This document shows, in pieces, positions 58,001 through 61,000 of a stretch of DNA of 64,000 bases; the first letter of the stretch is position 1, and each line of letters opens with the position of its first letter. A program made the translations under genes and the position numbers. The notes under the pieces were generated by a model that was not told the DNA's origin, did no database searches, and worked only from the letters and a program-made list of their open reading frames with translations. This DNA comes from Prevotella sp. E13-27 (lineage in GTDB: Bacteria > Bacteroidota > Bacteroidia > Bacteroidales > Bacteroidaceae): positions 1,116,001-1,180,000 of the forward strand of contig NZ_JALPSC010000002.1 of NCBI RefSeq assembly GCF_023217965.1. The letters run 5' to 3'.

Positions 58001-61000
58001 TGGCGGTGAGGATGGTCACGTGCTGGGTGATGTTACAATGAATATAGGTAATGTGACTATTGGTTCTACACCATATACTGGCAATGATGTTAAGATTGGT
58101 ACAAGGGGTATTTCTTACGTAGATGGTAACGTCTTCGGCGGTGGTCGTGGTTTCAGTGGTGAAGCTCTGACTGCTGGTGCTGTTGTAGGAAATGTGACAA
58201 TGAATATTTCTAACGGTACGATGTTGGGCTCTATCTATGGTGGTGGTCGTTTGGCTTCTGTGGGAACGAAGCTGGAAGATGTTACTGATGGAGAAGGTAA
58301 TCCTAATCCTAAATATGGTCTGATATCTGATGATACGGACACTGAGGAATTTGGTCATATCGCTATTACTATCAGTGGTGGTACTATTGGTAACGGAACA
58401 ACCGAGGTAGGAACAACTCACTCTGTAAGCGGTAATGTCTTTGGTGGTTCTATGGGACGTATCACATTGCTTGATGGTACACGTAATTCGGTATGGCCTA
58501 AATTGGCTGTGGCTAAACTGACAAACGTTACCATTAGCGATGGCACTATCTACAACAGCGTCTATGGCGGTAGTGAGTATGGTGTCGTACGTAATCGTGC
58601 TACTGTGAATGTTGAAGGTGGTACCATCCATGGTAACGTCTTTGGCGGTGGATATGGTAGTGGTGAACAAGATAAACAGACTATAGAAGTTGCTGGTTAT
58701 GCGGATACTTACTATACTTTCACTCCATTGATATGGACTGGCTGTGTGTCAGGTGATACATTCGTTAATATCTCCGGTGGCTCTATTAAAAAGAATGTAT
58801 ATGGTGGTGGTAACTTCGCTTCTGTAGGTCTCATAGACTTCGTAAGCGATAAAGACGGAAAATTTACCAATATGCCAAAGCACGATAATCTGTTGAACGG
58901 CTTCGGTTTGAGTTGGCCATATAAGTTCAACTATCACTCTGCAGCTCCGAAAGATGCTTCTGCAGTTGGCGGTGGTGAGCTTGGCGGTAAGGCAACAGTA
59001 ACTATCACTGGTGGGCTCATCGGTACTGCGACTGGTGACGGTACTGGCAATGTCTTTGGAGGTAGTAAGGGAGAAGTTGACTTTGATGGAGTTGCGGAAA
59101 CCAATATTGACGATCAGCGCTATACAGAGGCCATGGCTGCCAATGTTCGTGAGACAGAGGTGAATATCAATTATACCTCTTCAGATGCATCCAATCAGAT
59201 TCTTGGTGCTGTCTATGGCGGCGGTCAGGATGGTCACGTCTATGAAGATGCTAAAGTAAGAATTACAGGAGGCTTAATAGGCCTGAGCGTCTATGGCGGC
59301 GGTGAAGGTAATGGCACCTATAATACAACGTTGTTAGATCTAAGCACTGGCAGTCGTAAGGGAAGCCCAGACAATATTCATAGTTGGACAGCTGGTAAGG
59401 TTTATGGTAACACTTCGGTAAGCATGAGTGGCGGTCAGGTTAATGGTCATGTCTATGGTGGTGGTAACCTTGCCTCCGTTGGTAAGGGTAACTATGCTGG
59501 TGGTAATGATGACTACTATCCTGCCGGTTACGGTGAGACACTCACAGGTAACTTGTGGACCAGTGCCACTGTGGGCGATGGTTATACCGCCGCCCAGCGT
59601 GACAATGCTTGGCACTTCTTGAATAGCGGTAAAGCTACTGTTGTCATAGCTGGTGGTTCAGTAGGTACAGCGAATGGTACATCTGGTAGCGTGTATGGCA
59701 CTACCGATGCTACACCTACAGGTATGATTTTTGGCGGTAGCCGTGGCCGTGCAGCACAGAATGTCGCAGATGTTGCAAAACTTACGACACTCTATAAGTA
59801 TGTACCTGACTTCTATCTCGGTTACGTCAACAAAGCCGAGGTAATTATTGGTGGCGGTCATGTCTGCATTAAAAAATGTGAGGCTGCTGGTAATACGTAC
59901 AAGCCTGGCGACTTCCTGTCAGATGCTGACTTTACAACAATATTCGGTGGTTCAAATGAAAATTGGAAGGCAGGTAGTGCTCCAACCATCTATAGCCAAG
60001 TCTTTGGTGGTGGTCGTGACGGACACGTGCGTAACAGTGCTCACGTCATAATAAACGATGGCACCATCGGTCAACCATATAGTGACTTTGATGATACTGA
60101 TGCTGGCAATTACCAGCGTTATCATCGTGGTAATGTTTATGGCTCTGGTTCTGGTTTGGGTCAGTGGACTTCTGGAAAGCATGGTATGGCTTCCGGTTCT
60201 GTGACCCGCAACACAACCGTTGATATCAATGGTGGTACTATATATAATAATGTATATGGTGGCGGAGCCTTGTCATCTGTCGGTCCTCCAAAACTGGATT
60301 CGGAGAAGGACTATGCTGCTTCTACATGGTCAAAGTGCGTTGTCAACATCAATGGTGGTACTATCGGACAAGCTACACCTTATGAAACTCATAAGTACGG
60401 CGGCTGTGTCTATGGTGCCAGCCGTGGTAACGATTTCGCAGAAGGTGAGTCTGAAGAGAACTTTGCTACCGTTCTGTGGACTAAGGTGAACATTAACGGT
60501 GGTAGCATTGCCGGCAACGTCTATGGTGGTGCCAAAGGTGGTCTCGTTTGGAAAGATACTGAGGTACACCTGCAGGGCGGTACGATTGCTCACAATGCTT
60601 ATGGTGGCGGTCAGGGTACATCGACCATTGCTGCCAACATCGGTGGCAACACTACGGTGAAGCTGAATGAAGGCAAGGATAAAGACGATTCTGGATGTAT
60701 GGTTGAAAGGATATTCGGTTGTAACGACTTGAACGGTACACCGAAGGGACATGCCTTAGTACACGTTTATGCTACGCAGCACAAAGGCAAGGCAAAGATT
60801 GTTCCTGATGGCGGTAAGTATGTGAAGTTCAATAATATTGATGGTTATTCAATAGACAATTATGATGGACTCGTTACGCTGGCAACAAGTTATAGCCTGA
60901 ATGTGACTTCTTACACGAGTGTCCTCAGTAATTCAGGAAGCACAAAAGAAGCAAAGCAAACTGCACTTCAAAATATGAAGGATGTTGTCTTACGTGCAGA